This document shows, one piece after another, positions 20,016 through 30,776 of a DNA stretch of 64,000 bases (the first letter of the stretch is position 1; each line of letters starts with the position of its first letter). The translations under genes were made by a program, and so were the position numbers. The notes under the pieces are model-generated. The model had not been told where the DNA came from. It ran no database searches and saw nothing but the letters and a program-made list of their open reading frames with translations. The stretch is from Tessaracoccus defluvii (lineage in GTDB: Bacteria > Actinomycetota > Actinomycetes > Propionibacteriales > Propionibacteriaceae): NCBI RefSeq assembly GCF_014489575.1, contig NZ_CP060789.1, positions 3,410,001 through 3,474,000 of the forward strand, read 5' to 3'.

Positions 20016-20052
20016 GGAATAGTTGAACGTTGAAGTATATTGTAGGCTGGTG
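20016..20052 (+). promoter_or_regulatory. Promoter/operator element of the FMN reductase gene
   Basis: Starts GGAATAGTTGAAC and ends TTGTAGGCTGGTG with an 11-bp spacer. It is the counterpart of 18738-18774. The TTGAACGTTGAA core is partly palindromic. Confidence 0.55.
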
Positions 20053-20077
20053 AACACCCAGTCCAGGAGGAGAAACC

Positions 20078-20671
20078 ATGACCCGCGTCGTCGTCATCTC
20101 GGGCGGCCTCGGCACCCCGTCCAGCACCCGTGTGCTGGGCGATGACATCACCGCGCGCCTGCGCGAGTCGCTCGCCCTGCGCGGCGAGGAGCTCGAGGCG
20201 ACGGTCGTCGAGCTGCGTGAACTGGCCCACCCCATCGTCGACGCCATGCTCACCGGGTTCGCCACCGGCGCGCTCGCCGACGTCCTCGACGCCGTCGGTT
20301 CGGCCGACGCCCTCGTCGTCGTCACCCCGACGTTCTCGGCCTCGATCAGCGGCCTCGTGAAGAGCTTCTTCGACATCCTCGAGAAGGACGCCATCGTGGG
20401 GATGCCGGTACTCATGGCGGCGACCGGCGGCACCGAGCGGCACTCGCTGATGCTCGACTTCGCAATGCGACCGCTCCTCAGCTACCTCGGGGCCCTGCCT
20501 GTGCGCACCGCGATCTTCGCCGCGACCTCCGACTTCGGAGGCCCGGGCGCAGCCTCGCTGGCCTCCCGCGTCCGGACCGGGGCGGACGAGCTCGCCGACG
20601 CCCTGACGGGCGGCGGGCGCCGGATTGCGCAGGATAGGTTCGTCGAGTTCTCCGCGCTTCTCGGACGCTGA
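20078..20671 (+). CDS. NAD(P)H-dependent FMN reductase (CE1759-like)
   Basis: 197 residues, flavodoxin-like. The phosphate-binding loop GGLGTPSSTR lies near the N-terminus (MTRVVVISGG), with the FMN-contact motif TPTFSASISGLVKSFFDIL about residues 85-105 and MAATGGTERHSL near 125. It supplies reduced FMN, presumably to the monooxygenase encoded upstream. Good ribosome site AGGAGGAGAAACC. Its promoter shares a 37-bp element with the monooxygenase gene. Confidence 0.88.
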   Translation: MTRVVVISGGLGTPSSTRVLGDDITARLRESLALRGEELEATVVELRELAHPIVDAMLTGFATGALADVLDAVGSADALVVVTPTFSASISGLVKSFFDILEKDAIVGMPVLMAATGGTERHSLMLDFAMRPLLSYLGALPVRTAIFAATSDFGGPGAASLASRVRTGADELADALTGGGRRIAQDRFVEFSALLGR

Positions 20672-20684
20672 GAGCCTGATCGTT

Positions 20685-21593
20685 ATGCTGAGCGCCGTGT
20701 CTGATCGCCGTCTCCTGCTCGTCCATGCCCATCCGGACGACGAGTCCAGCCAGTCCCCGGCCACCATGGCCCGCTACCTCTCCGAGGGGGCCCAGGTCAC
20801 GCTCGTGACCTGCACCCTCGGCGAGCTGGGCGAGATCCTGGTGCCCGACTGGGCGCACTTCACGCCCGCCGAACTCGGCCAGCACCGGCTGGGGGAGGTC
20901 AGCGTCGCGATGGGTGCGGTGGGGGTGACCGACCACGTCTTCCTGGGCGGCGTCGGCCGCTATCACGACTCGGGGATGGTGCGCGACGACGAGGGACGCG
21001 TCCTCGCGCCCGCCAGCCTTCCAGCCAATGCCTTCTGGTCCGCCGACCTGCTCGAAGCCTCTGACCAGCTGGTCGAGGTCATCCGCGACCGGCGACCGCA
21101 GGTGCTCATCACCTACGACCCGCACGGCAACTACGGCCACCCCGACCACATCCAGGCGCACCGCGTCGCGATGTACGCGACGCTGCTGGCCGCCTCGCCC
21201 AGCCATCGGCCCGACCTCGGTGAGCCGTGGCAGATCTCGCGGGTGCTGTGGAACTCCCACAACACCGAGCTCTGGACGCAGGGCTACGCCATCGCGAAGG
21301 AACGCGGCATCGACCTGTGGCCCGACATCGAGGGCGAGCCGGAGCCCGGGCGGTTCGGCCCCGACCCGGCCCGCATCGTCGCCGTCGTCGAGACCTCTCC
21401 CTGGCTCGACGTGTGCCGCGCCGCGCTCGACGCCCACCGCAGCCAGGTGGATCCCGCCGACCCGTTCTGGCAGTTCTACCGGATCGTCCAGGAACTGCCG
21501 GGCGCAGGCGAGGCCTACCAGCTGGGCTTCGGCATCCCCTTCCCGGACACGGGCAGCCTGGCCGACGACGTCTTCGCCGGGCTCGGCGTCTGA
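20685..21593 (+). CDS. mshB: N-acetyl-1-D-myo-inositol-2-amino-2-deoxy-glucopyranoside deacetylase
   Basis: 302 residues; second step of mycothiol biosynthesis, zinc-dependent deacetylation of GlcNAc-inositol. LmbE/PIG-L fold with zinc-site motifs HAHPDDES near the N-terminus and GHPDHIQAH about residue 145, plus TCTLGELGEI and the MshB-typical DHVFLGGVGRYHDSGM. Start at ATG 20685 (MLSAVSDRRLLLVHAHPDDE); GTG at 20697 is also possible. Its presence places the organism in Actinobacteria. The related mycothiol-conjugate amidase (Mca) is the main alternative. Confidence 0.88.
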   Translation: MLSAVSDRRLLLVHAHPDDESSQSPATMARYLSEGAQVTLVTCTLGELGEILVPDWAHFTPAELGQHRLGEVSVAMGAVGVTDHVFLGGVGRYHDSGMVRDDEGRVLAPASLPANAFWSADLLEASDQLVEVIRDRRPQVLITYDPHGNYGHPDHIQAHRVAMYATLLAASPSHRPDLGEPWQISRVLWNSHNTELWTQGYAIAKERGIDLWPDIEGEPEPGRFGPDPARIVAVVETSPWLDVCRAALDAHRSQVDPADPFWQFYRIVQELPGAGEAYQLGFGIPFPDTGSLADDVFAGLGV

Positions 21594-21603
21594 GCCGGCC
21601 GCG

Positions 21604-22254
21604 CTAGCCGACGGCCACGCCGCCCGGCGCTGCGAGGCCCAGCAGCGGTCGCAGGTCGACCAGGCCCTCCACTGAGTACCGTGCGTCGTCGTCGACCGGA
21701 GCGGCCGCCGACTCCAGCGTCGCGGCCGTGACGCCCGCCGCCCGCGCGGCCACCGCGTCGATCGGCCGGTCCCCGACGGCGAGGCAGTCGTCGGCCGACA
21801 GCCGGTGCCGGGCCAGCATCTCGGTGAACATCGCGGGATCCGGCTTCCTGGGGTGCCCGTCGACGGCGGAGATCAGGTCGTCGACCCGGAGGCCGAGTCC
21901 CGCGATCAGCGATTCGGCGCTGCTCCGCTCGCGGTGCGTGACCACCAGATTCAGCCCCCCGGCCGTGGCGACGTCGCGCAGCAGCTCCCGCGCTCCCGGC
22001 ATCGCCGGCGGAGGGTACTCCTCCCAGCGTCGCTTCAGCTCCGCCTCGGCCGCCCGGAAGGCCGCCTCGTCGATCCCGAACCGGGACGACAGAGCCGCGA
22101 TGGCCTCGCCGGTGGAGCGGCGCGTCAGGCGCGCCACCTCCGCCTCACTCACCTGGCCTCCTGCGTTCCGGACGACGGCCGCGAGCGTCCGGTCGAGCGC
22201 GGGGTAGGTGTCCACGAGCGTTCCGCCAAGGTCCCAGATGACATGTCGGTACAT
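21604..22254 (-). CDS. HAD-superfamily hydrolase, phosphoglycolate-phosphatase-like
   Basis: 216 residues. HAD motif I is DLGGTLVDT (the second Asp of the usual DxD is Gly here), motif II VVTHRE (Thr), motif III lysine in GHPRKPDP and motif IV VGDRPIDAVAA. Helical cap at about 15-85. The DLGGT form occurs in a subset of HAD-IA proteins and may alter or abolish phosphatase activity. Substrate unknown. Convergent with mshB. Confidence 0.8.
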   Translation of the reverse strand: MYRHVIWDLGGTLVDTYPALDRTLAAVVRNAGGQVSEAEVARLTRRSTGEAIAALSSRFGIDEAAFRAAEAELKRRWEEYPPPAMPGARELLRDVATAGGLNLVVTHRERSSAESLIAGLGLRVDDLISAVDGHPRKPDPAMFTEMLARHRLSADDCLAVGDRPIDAVAARAAGVTAATLESAAAPVDDDARYSVEGLVDLRPLLGLAAPGGVAVG

Positions 22255-22343
22255 GAACGCAGCCTAGGGTGCGGCGGGCGTCGAAAACCGATGCCCCCTG
22301 GACAATCCCCGTTGTGGGCCCCTCGGCGGGGCAGACTGGGGCC

Positions 22344-23315
22344 GTGAGCATCGCCGCCGTCATCTACAACCCCACCAAGGTGAGCCGGGAACGGCTCGCC
22401 GAGCTGGTGACTCCGGCCGAGCAGGCGGCGGGCTGGGACCCCGGCATCTGGCTCGAAACCACCGAGGAGGAGACCGGGGCCGGGCTGGCGACGGAGGCGG
22501 TCCGGCGTGGAGCCGCCGTGGTCCTCGCGGCCGGCGGTGACGGCACCATCCGGGCGGTGGCCCAGGGGCTGCGGGGCAGCGGCGTCCCGCTCGCCGTCCT
22601 GCCCCACGGCACGGGAAACCTCCTGGCCCGCAACCTCAACCTCGCACTCGATGACCTCCCCGGAGCGGTGGCCGCAGCCTTCGACGGCGTCACGCGCCCC
22701 GTCGACGTCGCCGTCGCTCGGCTCCTGCGGCTCGAAGGAACTGCCGAGGAGCACGTCTTCGTCGTCATGGCGGGCATGGGTCTCGACGCCCAGATCATGT
22801 CCACCACCGATGAGCGGCTCAAGCGACGCGTCGGGATGCTCGCCTACGTCAAGGCCGGCGCCGAGGCGCTGCTGCGCGACCGCCGGATGCGGGTGTCCTA
22901 CCAGTTCGACGACGACTCCTTCGGCTCGGCCCGCCTGCACACCGTCCTGATCGGCAACTGCGGCTCCATCGGCGGCAACGTGATGCTGATGCCGGATGCC
23001 CTCGTCGACGACGGCATCCTCGACATCCTGGCCGTGCGGCCCCAGGGACTCTTCGGCTGGGTGCGTGTGGCGTGGCGGGTGCTGGTCGACAACGCATTCG
23101 TCAGGAAGATGCTGCCGGGACGGGAGAGCAGGACAGACCGGACCCGCGAGTTCCTCTACCGGCAGGCGGAACGGGTCCAGCTGCGGCTCCGCGGCCCCGA
23201 GGAGATCGAGCTGGACGGCGACCACCTGGGCGAGGTCGTCGAGGTGGAGATCGCCGTCGACCCCGGGGCGCTGCTGGTGCGGATGCCTGCGGGCTGGGAG
23301 CCCCAGGCTCCCTGA
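22344..23315 (+). CDS. Diacylglycerol kinase-family lipid kinase
   Basis: 323 residues from GTG (VSIAAVIYNPTKVSRERL). N-terminal DAGK catalytic domain with the nucleotide motif AAGGDGTIRAV about residue 60 and LPHGTGNLLARNL about 87; the C-terminal beta-sandwich includes GMGLDAQIM, NCGSIGGNVMLMPDALVDDG and the end IAVDPGALLVRMPAGW. The likely role is phosphorylating a membrane lipid; the substrate is not certain. In-frame ATG at 22269 would add residues unlike the family. Confidence 0.87.
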   Translation: MSIAAVIYNPTKVSRERLAELVTPAEQAAGWDPGIWLETTEEETGAGLATEAVRRGAAVVLAAGGDGTIRAVAQGLRGSGVPLAVLPHGTGNLLARNLNLALDDLPGAVAAAFDGVTRPVDVAVARLLRLEGTAEEHVFVVMAGMGLDAQIMSTTDERLKRRVGMLAYVKAGAEALLRDRRMRVSYQFDDDSFGSARLHTVLIGNCGSIGGNVMLMPDALVDDGILDILAVRPQGLFGWVRVAWRVLVDNAFVRKMLPGRESRTDRTREFLYRQAERVQLRLRGPEEIELDGDHLGEVVEVEIAVDPGALLVRMPAGWEPQAP

Positions 23316-23389
23316 GCCACCCCCGAACCGTCCCCCAAATCGGCTCCGCGCGCGCCGGAACCGGCCACGGGGCGTCAATACTGGCGGAC

Positions 23390-24001
23390 ATGGAACTGCT
23401 TCCGATGACGTTCGCCGCGGGCTGGGCCTCGGGCATCAACGCCTACGCGACGGTGTTCGTGCTGGGCCTGCTCGGGCGCTTCCTCGGCTCCGAGGGCGTG
23501 CCGGCGGGGTTCGAGCGCACCGACGTGCTGATCGTCATGGGCGTGCTGGCACTGGTCGAGTTCGTGGCTGACAAGGTCCCCATCGTCGACTCGGTGTGGG
23601 ACGTGCCGTCGACCGTCATCCGGCCCATCGCCGGAGCCGTCATCGGTGCCCTGATCGCCGGGGCCCAGGGCGACCTGGTGACCATCACGCTCGCCGCTGT
23701 CGGCGGTATCACCGCGCTGATCAGCCACCTCGCGAAGGCGGGCGTCCGGCTGGCCGTCAACAGCTCGCCGGAGCCCGTCACGAACGTCGGTGCCTCGGTC
23801 GCGGGTGACGTCGGCGTGGTGGGCGTGACGACGCTGGCGGTGCTCTACCCGGTGGCCGCCGCGGTCATCGCGGCGATCCTGCTCCTGCTGACGCTGGGGC
23901 TGGGGATGCTGCTCGCGGCCCGGATCCGGAAGGGTTGGCACTGGCTCAGGGACCGCTGGGGGCGGGGCGGGGAGTCCGAGACCTACCGGTCGAGTCCGTA
24001 A
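23390..24001 (+). CDS. DUF4126-type membrane protein
   Basis: 203 residues, four or five hydrophobic segments: MELLPMTFAAGWASGINAYA, VLIVMGVLALVEFVADKVP, IAGAVIGALIAGAQG, ITLAAVGGITALISHLAKAG and AVIAAILLLLTLGLGMLLA. DKVPIVDSVWD and the N-terminal ASGINAYAT fit DUF4126. Ends in a short basic/polar tail. Function unknown. Its last 19 bp overlap the 3' end of the convergent gene. Confidence 0.8.
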   Translation: MELLPMTFAAGWASGINAYATVFVLGLLGRFLGSEGVPAGFERTDVLIVMGVLALVEFVADKVPIVDSVWDVPSTVIRPIAGAVIGALIAGAQGDLVTITLAAVGGITALISHLAKAGVRLAVNSSPEPVTNVGASVAGDVGVVGVTTLAVLYPVAAAVIAAILLLLTLGLGMLLAARIRKGWHWLRDRWGRGGESETYRSSP

Positions 24002-24543
24002 CGGACGGCGCCCGCCGCGACACCGGCCCCGAGGATGAGGGCGACCACGATCGTCCAGGCCGTCAGATCCGCGGCGCCCGGCGCCGGCGCGGGGGCCGGG
24101 AGAGGCGCCATGGGTGCCCCGAGGAGAGAGGTCAGTTCGGCGGCCGTGTCGTCGTCGTAGAGCCAGGTGCCGCCGCACAGGTTGGCCTCCAGCGGTCCGG
24201 AGCCGTTGGCGAACAGGATGATCCGGTCGCCCTGACCGATCCCCTCCAGCCCGCAGCTGGCGCTCGAGACCGCGCTGAGCATCCGCACCTCGGCCACCGC
24301 GGGGCCCTTCCAGACGGCGTCCAGGTCGACCAGGTAGGTCGTCGCGGCCGCGGAGCTCGACTGATCGGCCGGCGGGGTGACCCGGCGGACCGTGCCAGAG
24401 CCCACGACGTCGGCGAACTCGACGAACTCCGGCACCGTCGACACCGCGCAGCTGCAGGCGGAGGCGGCCGGCGCCTGCACCCAGGCGATGCCGACGGCGC
24501 CGGCCAGCACGGACAGGATCAGCACCAGGGCCTTGAAACGCAT
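23983..24543 (-). CDS. Secreted NTR/TIMP-like protein with C-terminal TM anchor
   Basis: 186 residues: signal peptide (MRFKALVLILSVLAGAVG...ASA) followed at once by CSC, the cysteine start typical of netrin/TIMP-like (NTR) domains. Then VPEFVEFADVVGSGTV, strand-rich YLVDLDAVWKGP, SASCGLEG and EANLCGGTW (paired cysteines), a Pro/Ala linker (APLPAPAPAPG) and a TM (AWTIVVALILGAGVAAGAV). Domain call is by pattern. Probably anchored outside the membrane; role unknown. Divergent from nadE with 57 bp between starts. Confidence 0.72.
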   Translation of the reverse strand: MRFKALVLILSVLAGAVGIAWVQAPAASACSCAVSTVPEFVEFADVVGSGTVRRVTPPADQSSSAAATTYLVDLDAVWKGPAVAEVRMLSAVSSASCGLEGIGQGDRIILFANGSGPLEANLCGGTWLYDDDTAAELTSLLGAPMAPLPAPAPAPGAADLTAWTIVVALILGAGVAAGAVRYGLDR

Positions 24544-24600
24544 GGCCCCATTATGGTTCGCGTGGTCGGCCCCGGTTGTGTTCGTGGGAGACTCGGCCGC

Positions 24601-26682
<2,082 letters not shown>

Positions 26683-26686
26683 CCCC

Positions 26687-29086
26687 ATGCCGCAGCCGAG
26701 CGAGCACGAGCCCATCTTCGCCTCCGCCGACCTCCCCGCGGAGGCCGCACGGGCGTGGCTGACGGCTCTGTTCGACGCCCAGGCCGCCGCCGGCGACCCG
26801 GAGGCGCTGACATCCGGCCAGCGCGCTGACCTGCGTGAACTGCTTGGCAGCACGTGGTGGCGGTCGCTCTTCAGGGGCGAGTCCACCGTCGAAGATCCGG
26901 AAGCGATCCTGATCCGTGCCCTGCCCCCGGCGGTGCGGGCCGCCTCGGCCGCCTCGGAGGGCGCGATCGTCCTGGCCCTGTACCTGCGCAACCTGATCAA
27001 CGAGGCGTGGTCGATGGCGTGGGACCACCAACTGCTGGTCGCCACCGTCGAGGTGGCCTGCGGGGAGGCAGCCAGGCTGCGGGCCGAGGGGGCTGACCGG
27101 GCCGACGACGAGGTGGCCGAGCTGGCGTGGCGGCTGCTGGGGTTCATGCGGAGCGAGTTCCGCGTCGAGTCGGCGCTGCTCACCGGGAGGCTGGAGGTCG
27201 TCCTCGAGGTCACCGACGACGCCGTCCGGCAGGCCGGGCCGCTCGTCGACGCCATCCGGGAATGCGCGCCGGGAGCGGCCCGCGATGCGCTGCTGCGGGA
27301 GGCATCGAACGAACTCACCTACTACCGCACCATCCGCGCCTGCGCACGGGTCGGGCAGCGGCTGCTGACCGGGGACCGGCGCGACGCCGCGGCCGAGCTC
27401 GACCGGATGCGCGCCCACGTCGAGGCGACCGACTTCAACCACGTCGACGCCAGCGAGCTCCGCGGGCATCTGGCCGCCGTGGACACCATCAACGCAGCCA
27501 GGGACCGGGAGTGGCTGCACGTAGACGCCGGGCGGATCCGCTTCGTCTACCCGTTCGGCATCCGGCAATGGGGCCATGCCGACGCAAGCGACCTCGTGGA
27601 GGCGCTGCGCGTCCGCGCCGAGGAGCTCGGCGCCCGCGGAGGGTCGTTCGGCGACCTTCCGGTCGTCGAGGCGCTTGCCCGGCTCGACCTGAGTGACGTC
27701 TGGCAAGGTACCGACAACTTCGGCCGCGGTTACCGGGGCGCGACCATCCGGCTGGGCGACCTCCTCCTGACCAGGGGCGGCGACGACGCGCCGCTCATGA
27801 CTATCCGCTCCCGGATCCAGCTCTCGCAGCTCGGCAACCACAGCGTGGTCTTCGAACTCGACCTCGACGACGCCCCGGCCCACCGCGTCGCGGAGGCGCT
27901 GCACCTGGCCAGCCCGGTGTTCGGGGACCTCAGGGAGCTCGGCGATGTGCTCAGGATGGCCGTGCCCAACGGCATGCCGCTGGCCGGGATCCCCGCAGTC
28001 GCGGCAGGCGTGATCGACGGGCTCCGGACCCTGCTCGACGCCGTCCCCGGTCAGGTCAGCGGCGAGGACCTTGTCGCGCGGGAGGGGTCGTTCGGGATCC
28101 TGGTCACGGTCCTCGCGGCCTCCATCGTCGACCCCGCCGGCAGGCGACGGCTGTCCGACACGCATCGGCTCCTCGACCTGTGGGGCGCTCCGCCGCTGCT
28201 GCATCCGCTGCCCAGCGGGGTCGCAAGCGTGGCCGACTGGGCGCTCCACGATCTCGACTCGGTGCGGACCTGGCCCCTGCTGCACCTCAACCGGGAACTG
28301 CTGGCGGCCACCAGCAACATGACCCTGCTCGCATCCTTCACGTCGCCGGACTACGCCGTCAGCGAGATGGAGAGCTACATCGAGTTCGCCCACAGCCTCC
28401 ACGGCATGTACCACGGCTGGCAGGACGGGGTGCGCTACTACGCGGAGCGGATTGCCGACCTGCTCCGCGACACCGAGGTGACGCTCGAGGAGGCCGACGA
28501 GCTGGACCAACTCGGCGAAGACGCCCTGTCGCCGCGGCGGACCGGCGTCATCGCGCGGCTGGACGATCTCGTGCGCGACGTCGAGCGCACCGAGTTGTCG
28601 CTGCAGTCGTTCGTGCAGTCGAACGAGGCGATCATGCTCTTCGTCGAGTCGCCGGACATCGTCGCCTCTCCGCCGCTGCGCACCGACCTCGACACGATCC
28701 TCGAGTCGAACGGGTACGAACGGCTGCGCAACGGGTTCACCCGGGCTGTCGCCGACGTGCTCGGCACCCGGCTTCGGCCGCTGCTCGACGTTGTCCACCG
28801 CCGGATGGCGCAGGCGTACACGGAGGAGACGACCGCGCTCCGGGAGGCGCGCGACCAGAGGATCGCCCTGGCCTTTCAGCTGCTGGGCGTCGTGTTCGGC
28901 GTCGTCGGCCTGTCCGGACTGGCGGCGATCCTTCAGGCAGGCAACCCGGGCTGGGGGCCCGATGTTGCCTGGGGTCTGCTCGCCGGCATTCTGGTGCTGG
29001 CCGGGCTCATCAGCCTTGTGCTCTACCTGTTGGCCCGGCGGGGACGCCGAACATTGCGGCGGGGCGGAAGGAACGAACGGAGATGA
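26687..29086 (+). CDS. Unknown 799-aa protein with C-terminal coiled coil and two TM segments
   Basis: Starts 4 bp after nadE (MPQPSEHEPIFASADLPAEA). Large, largely alpha-helical cytoplasmic part (1-720) without a recognised domain. A helical, charged segment about residues 600-640 precedes ARDQRIALAFQLLGVVFGVVG (TM1), AWGLLAGILVLAGLISLVLY (TM2) and a basic tail RRGRRTLRRGGR. The C-terminal layout resembles CorA-like proteins, but I find no GMN motif, so metal transport is not claimed. Translational coupling with nadE is possible. The following GNAT gene starts 4 bp after its stop. Confidence 0.72.
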   Translation: MPQPSEHEPIFASADLPAEAARAWLTALFDAQAAAGDPEALTSGQRADLRELLGSTWWRSLFRGESTVEDPEAILIRALPPAVRAASAASEGAIVLALYLRNLINEAWSMAWDHQLLVATVEVACGEAARLRAEGADRADDEVAELAWRLLGFMRSEFRVESALLTGRLEVVLEVTDDAVRQAGPLVDAIRECAPGAARDALLREASNELTYYRTIRACARVGQRLLTGDRRDAAAELDRMRAHVEATDFNHVDASELRGHLAAVDTINAARDREWLHVDAGRIRFVYPFGIRQWGHADASDLVEALRVRAEELGARGGSFGDLPVVEALARLDLSDVWQGTDNFGRGYRGATIRLGDLLLTRGGDDAPLMTIRSRIQLSQLGNHSVVFELDLDDAPAHRVAEALHLASPVFGDLRELGDVLRMAVPNGMPLAGIPAVAAGVIDGLRTLLDAVPGQVSGEDLVAREGSFGILVTVLAASIVDPAGRRRLSDTHRLLDLWGAPPLLHPLPSGVASVADWALHDLDSVRTWPLLHLNRELLAATSNMTLLASFTSPDYAVSEMESYIEFAHSLHGMYHGWQDGVRYYAERIADLLRDTEVTLEEADELDQLGEDALSPRRTGVIARLDDLVRDVERTELSLQSFVQSNEAIMLFVESPDIVASPPLRTDLDTILESNGYERLRNGFTRAVADVLGTRLRPLLDVVHRRMAQAYTEETTALREARDQRIALAFQLLGVVFGVVGLSGLAAILQAGNPGWGPDVAWGLLAGILVLAGLISLVLYLLARRGRRTLRRGGRNERR

Positions 29087-29090
29087 ACGC

Positions 29091-29804
29091 ATGACCCCTG
29101 TGATCGAAGCCGTGACGGATCCGGCGCGGCTGGGGCAGGTGTACCGGGAGATCCTGGCGCCGAGCTTCCCCGACACCGAGATCGTCGGGCGGGAGGAGTT
29201 CGTCGCGGCGGGCGCGAGCGGACACCTCGACGTCCTCGTCGCCAGTTCGGCCCCCGGAGGCGACCCGCTCGGCGTGGTCGTGGGGGAGCGACACGGTGAC
29301 GGCGTGCTCGTCGACTGGCTCGCCGTCTCGGGCACCACCCGCGGCGGTGGCGTGGGCGCAGCGCTGATCGCCGCCGGGCTGGAACGCTGGCTCGCGGGAG
29401 GGGCGCTGCTGGTGCTCGGAGAGGTGGAGCGCCCCGACCTGTTCCCGGCGCACCCCGAGTACGGCGACCCCGCCAGGAGGCTCGCCTTCTACGAGCGGCT
29501 CGGCACGACGGTGATCAACCTGCCCTACTTCCAGCCCCCGATCGCCGACGGCAAGCCGCGGCTTCCGGGGCTTCTCCTGGTGGTGCTCGCGGCGGCCGAC
29601 CCCTCGCCGGCGCCCCGCCGCCTCACGACTGCGGAGGTGGCCGCCGTCCGGGACGTGCTGACGGCGACGATGGGGGAGCCGGAGGCAGACGACGGGCAGA
29701 CGGTGCGCGCCTTCGCGCCGCTGGACGATCCCGCGGGGCCGCGCCTGCTGCCCCTGTCGCGCTACGGAGAGGTGCCCGTCTCGGATGAGGGAAGCCTAAC
29801 CTAA
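29091..29804 (+). CDS. GNAT-family N-acetyltransferase
   Basis: 237 residues from ATG (MTPVIEAVTDPARLGQVYRE). GNAT core with the acetyl-CoA loop SGTTRGGGVGAALIAAGLERW about residues 80-100 and ARRLAFYERLGT about 128. The C-terminal 80 residues (LPGLLLVVLAAADP...) are an extension, perhaps a second degenerate GNAT half. The end of the gene overlaps an IdeR-like box controlling the next operon. Substrate unknown. Confidence 0.8.
   Translation: MTPVIEAVTDPARLGQVYREILAPSFPDTEIVGREEFVAAGASGHLDVLVASSAPGGDPLGVVVGERHGDGVLVDWLAVSGTTRGGGVGAALIAAGLERWLAGGALLVLGEVERPDLFPAHPEYGDPARRLAFYERLGTTVINLPYFQPPIADGKPRLPGLLLVVLAAADPSPAPRRLTTAEVAAVRDVLTATMGEPEADDGQTVRAFAPLDDPAGPRLLPLSRYGEVPVSDEGSLT
29786..29804. 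promoter_or_regulatory. DtxR/IdeR-type iron box
   Basis: TGAGGGAAGCCTAACCTAA matches 16 of 19 positions of the consensus TTAGGTTAGSCTAACCTAA as I recall it; the right half is perfect. It overlaps the stop codon of the GNAT gene and lies 41 bp before the siderophore-interacting protein gene. Predicts iron-dependent repression of the operon 29845-34769. Confidence 0.72.
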
Positions 29805-29844
29805 GGACTATTACGCAAGGGGACCTGCGTGTAATACTGGCGGC

Positions 29845-30774
29845 GTGACGAGCACCGCGACCACGACCCACGCCCGCCCCGCCTACCGGGCCTTCCGGGT
29901 GCGTGTCGCGCGCAGGCAGGCACTCACGCCCCACTTCACCCGGATCACGTTCGCCGGCGACGACCTCGCCGACTTCGGCACCGCCGGCTTCGACCAGCGG
30001 GTCAAGGTCGTCCTGCCCCTGCCGGACTCCGGGTTCGCCCACTTCCCCGACTGCGACGACTGGTACACGGCCTGGCGTGCCCTGCCCGCCGAGCAGCGGA
30101 ACCCGTTTCGCACCTACACGATCCGCGACGTGCGCCCCGGGGACCTGGAGGTCGACATCGACTTCGTCGGCCACGGCGACGAAGGGCCCGCGAGCCGCTG
30201 GGCGGCCCGCGCAGCCGTCGGCGACGAGGCGGTCATCGTCGGACCCGACGAGCGGAGCCCCGGCCGGACCCTCGGCATCGACTGGCGACCCGGCCGCGTC
30301 GAGACGATCCTCCTCGCCGGCGACGAGACGGCAGCGCCCGCCATCGGTGCCATCCTCGAGTCCCTGCCCGTCGACGCGACGGGCGTCGCGCTGATCGAGG
30401 TGCCCGACGTCGCCGACACGCTCCCGCTGCTGGCCCCCGACGGCGTCGACGTGCGCTTCCTGCCCCGCAGCCCCGACGGCGCACACGGGCAGCGGCTCAT
30501 CCCTGCCGTCCGCGAGTGGGTGGTGCGCACCTGCTGCGCCGCCGGCTGCATCCCGGTGCCCGGGCGCCCCGTCGAGTTCGACGACCCCGACGACGCGCCC
30601 CTGTGGGACGTCCCGGAGGGCGTCAGCCTCGACGGCGAGTGCTACGCGTGGATCGCCGGCGAGGCCGGCCTCGTCAAGGCCTTGCGCCGCTTCCTCGTCT
30701 CCGACGCGGGGCTCGACCGTCACCGGATCGCCTTCATGGGCTACTGGCGCCAGGGGCGCGCCGAGCTGGACTGA
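29845..30774 (+). CDS. Siderophore-interacting protein (NADPH-dependent ferric-siderophore reductase)
   Basis: 309 residues from GTG (the coding region reads TSTATTTHARPAYRAFRVRV). Ferredoxin-reductase-like: FAD-binding domain with FRTYTIRD about residue 95, then DIDFVGHGDEGPASRWAARA; SIP C-terminal domain with ILLAGDETAAPAIGAIL and the end HRIAFMGYWRQGRAE. Reduces imported ferric siderophores to release iron. First gene of an iron-uptake operon; 2 bp separate it from the permease gene. Confidence 0.93.
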   Translation: MTSTATTTHARPAYRAFRVRVARRQALTPHFTRITFAGDDLADFGTAGFDQRVKVVLPLPDSGFAHFPDCDDWYTAWRALPAEQRNPFRTYTIRDVRPGDLEVDIDFVGHGDEGPASRWAARAAVGDEAVIVGPDERSPGRTLGIDWRPGRVETILLAGDETAAPAIGAILESLPVDATGVALIEVPDVADTLPLLAPDGVDVRFLPRSPDGAHGQRLIPAVREWVVRTCCAAGCIPVPGRPVEFDDPDDAPLWDVPEGVSLDGECYAWIAGEAGLVKALRRFLVSDAGLDRHRIAFMGYWRQGRAELD

Positions 30775-30776
30775 CC

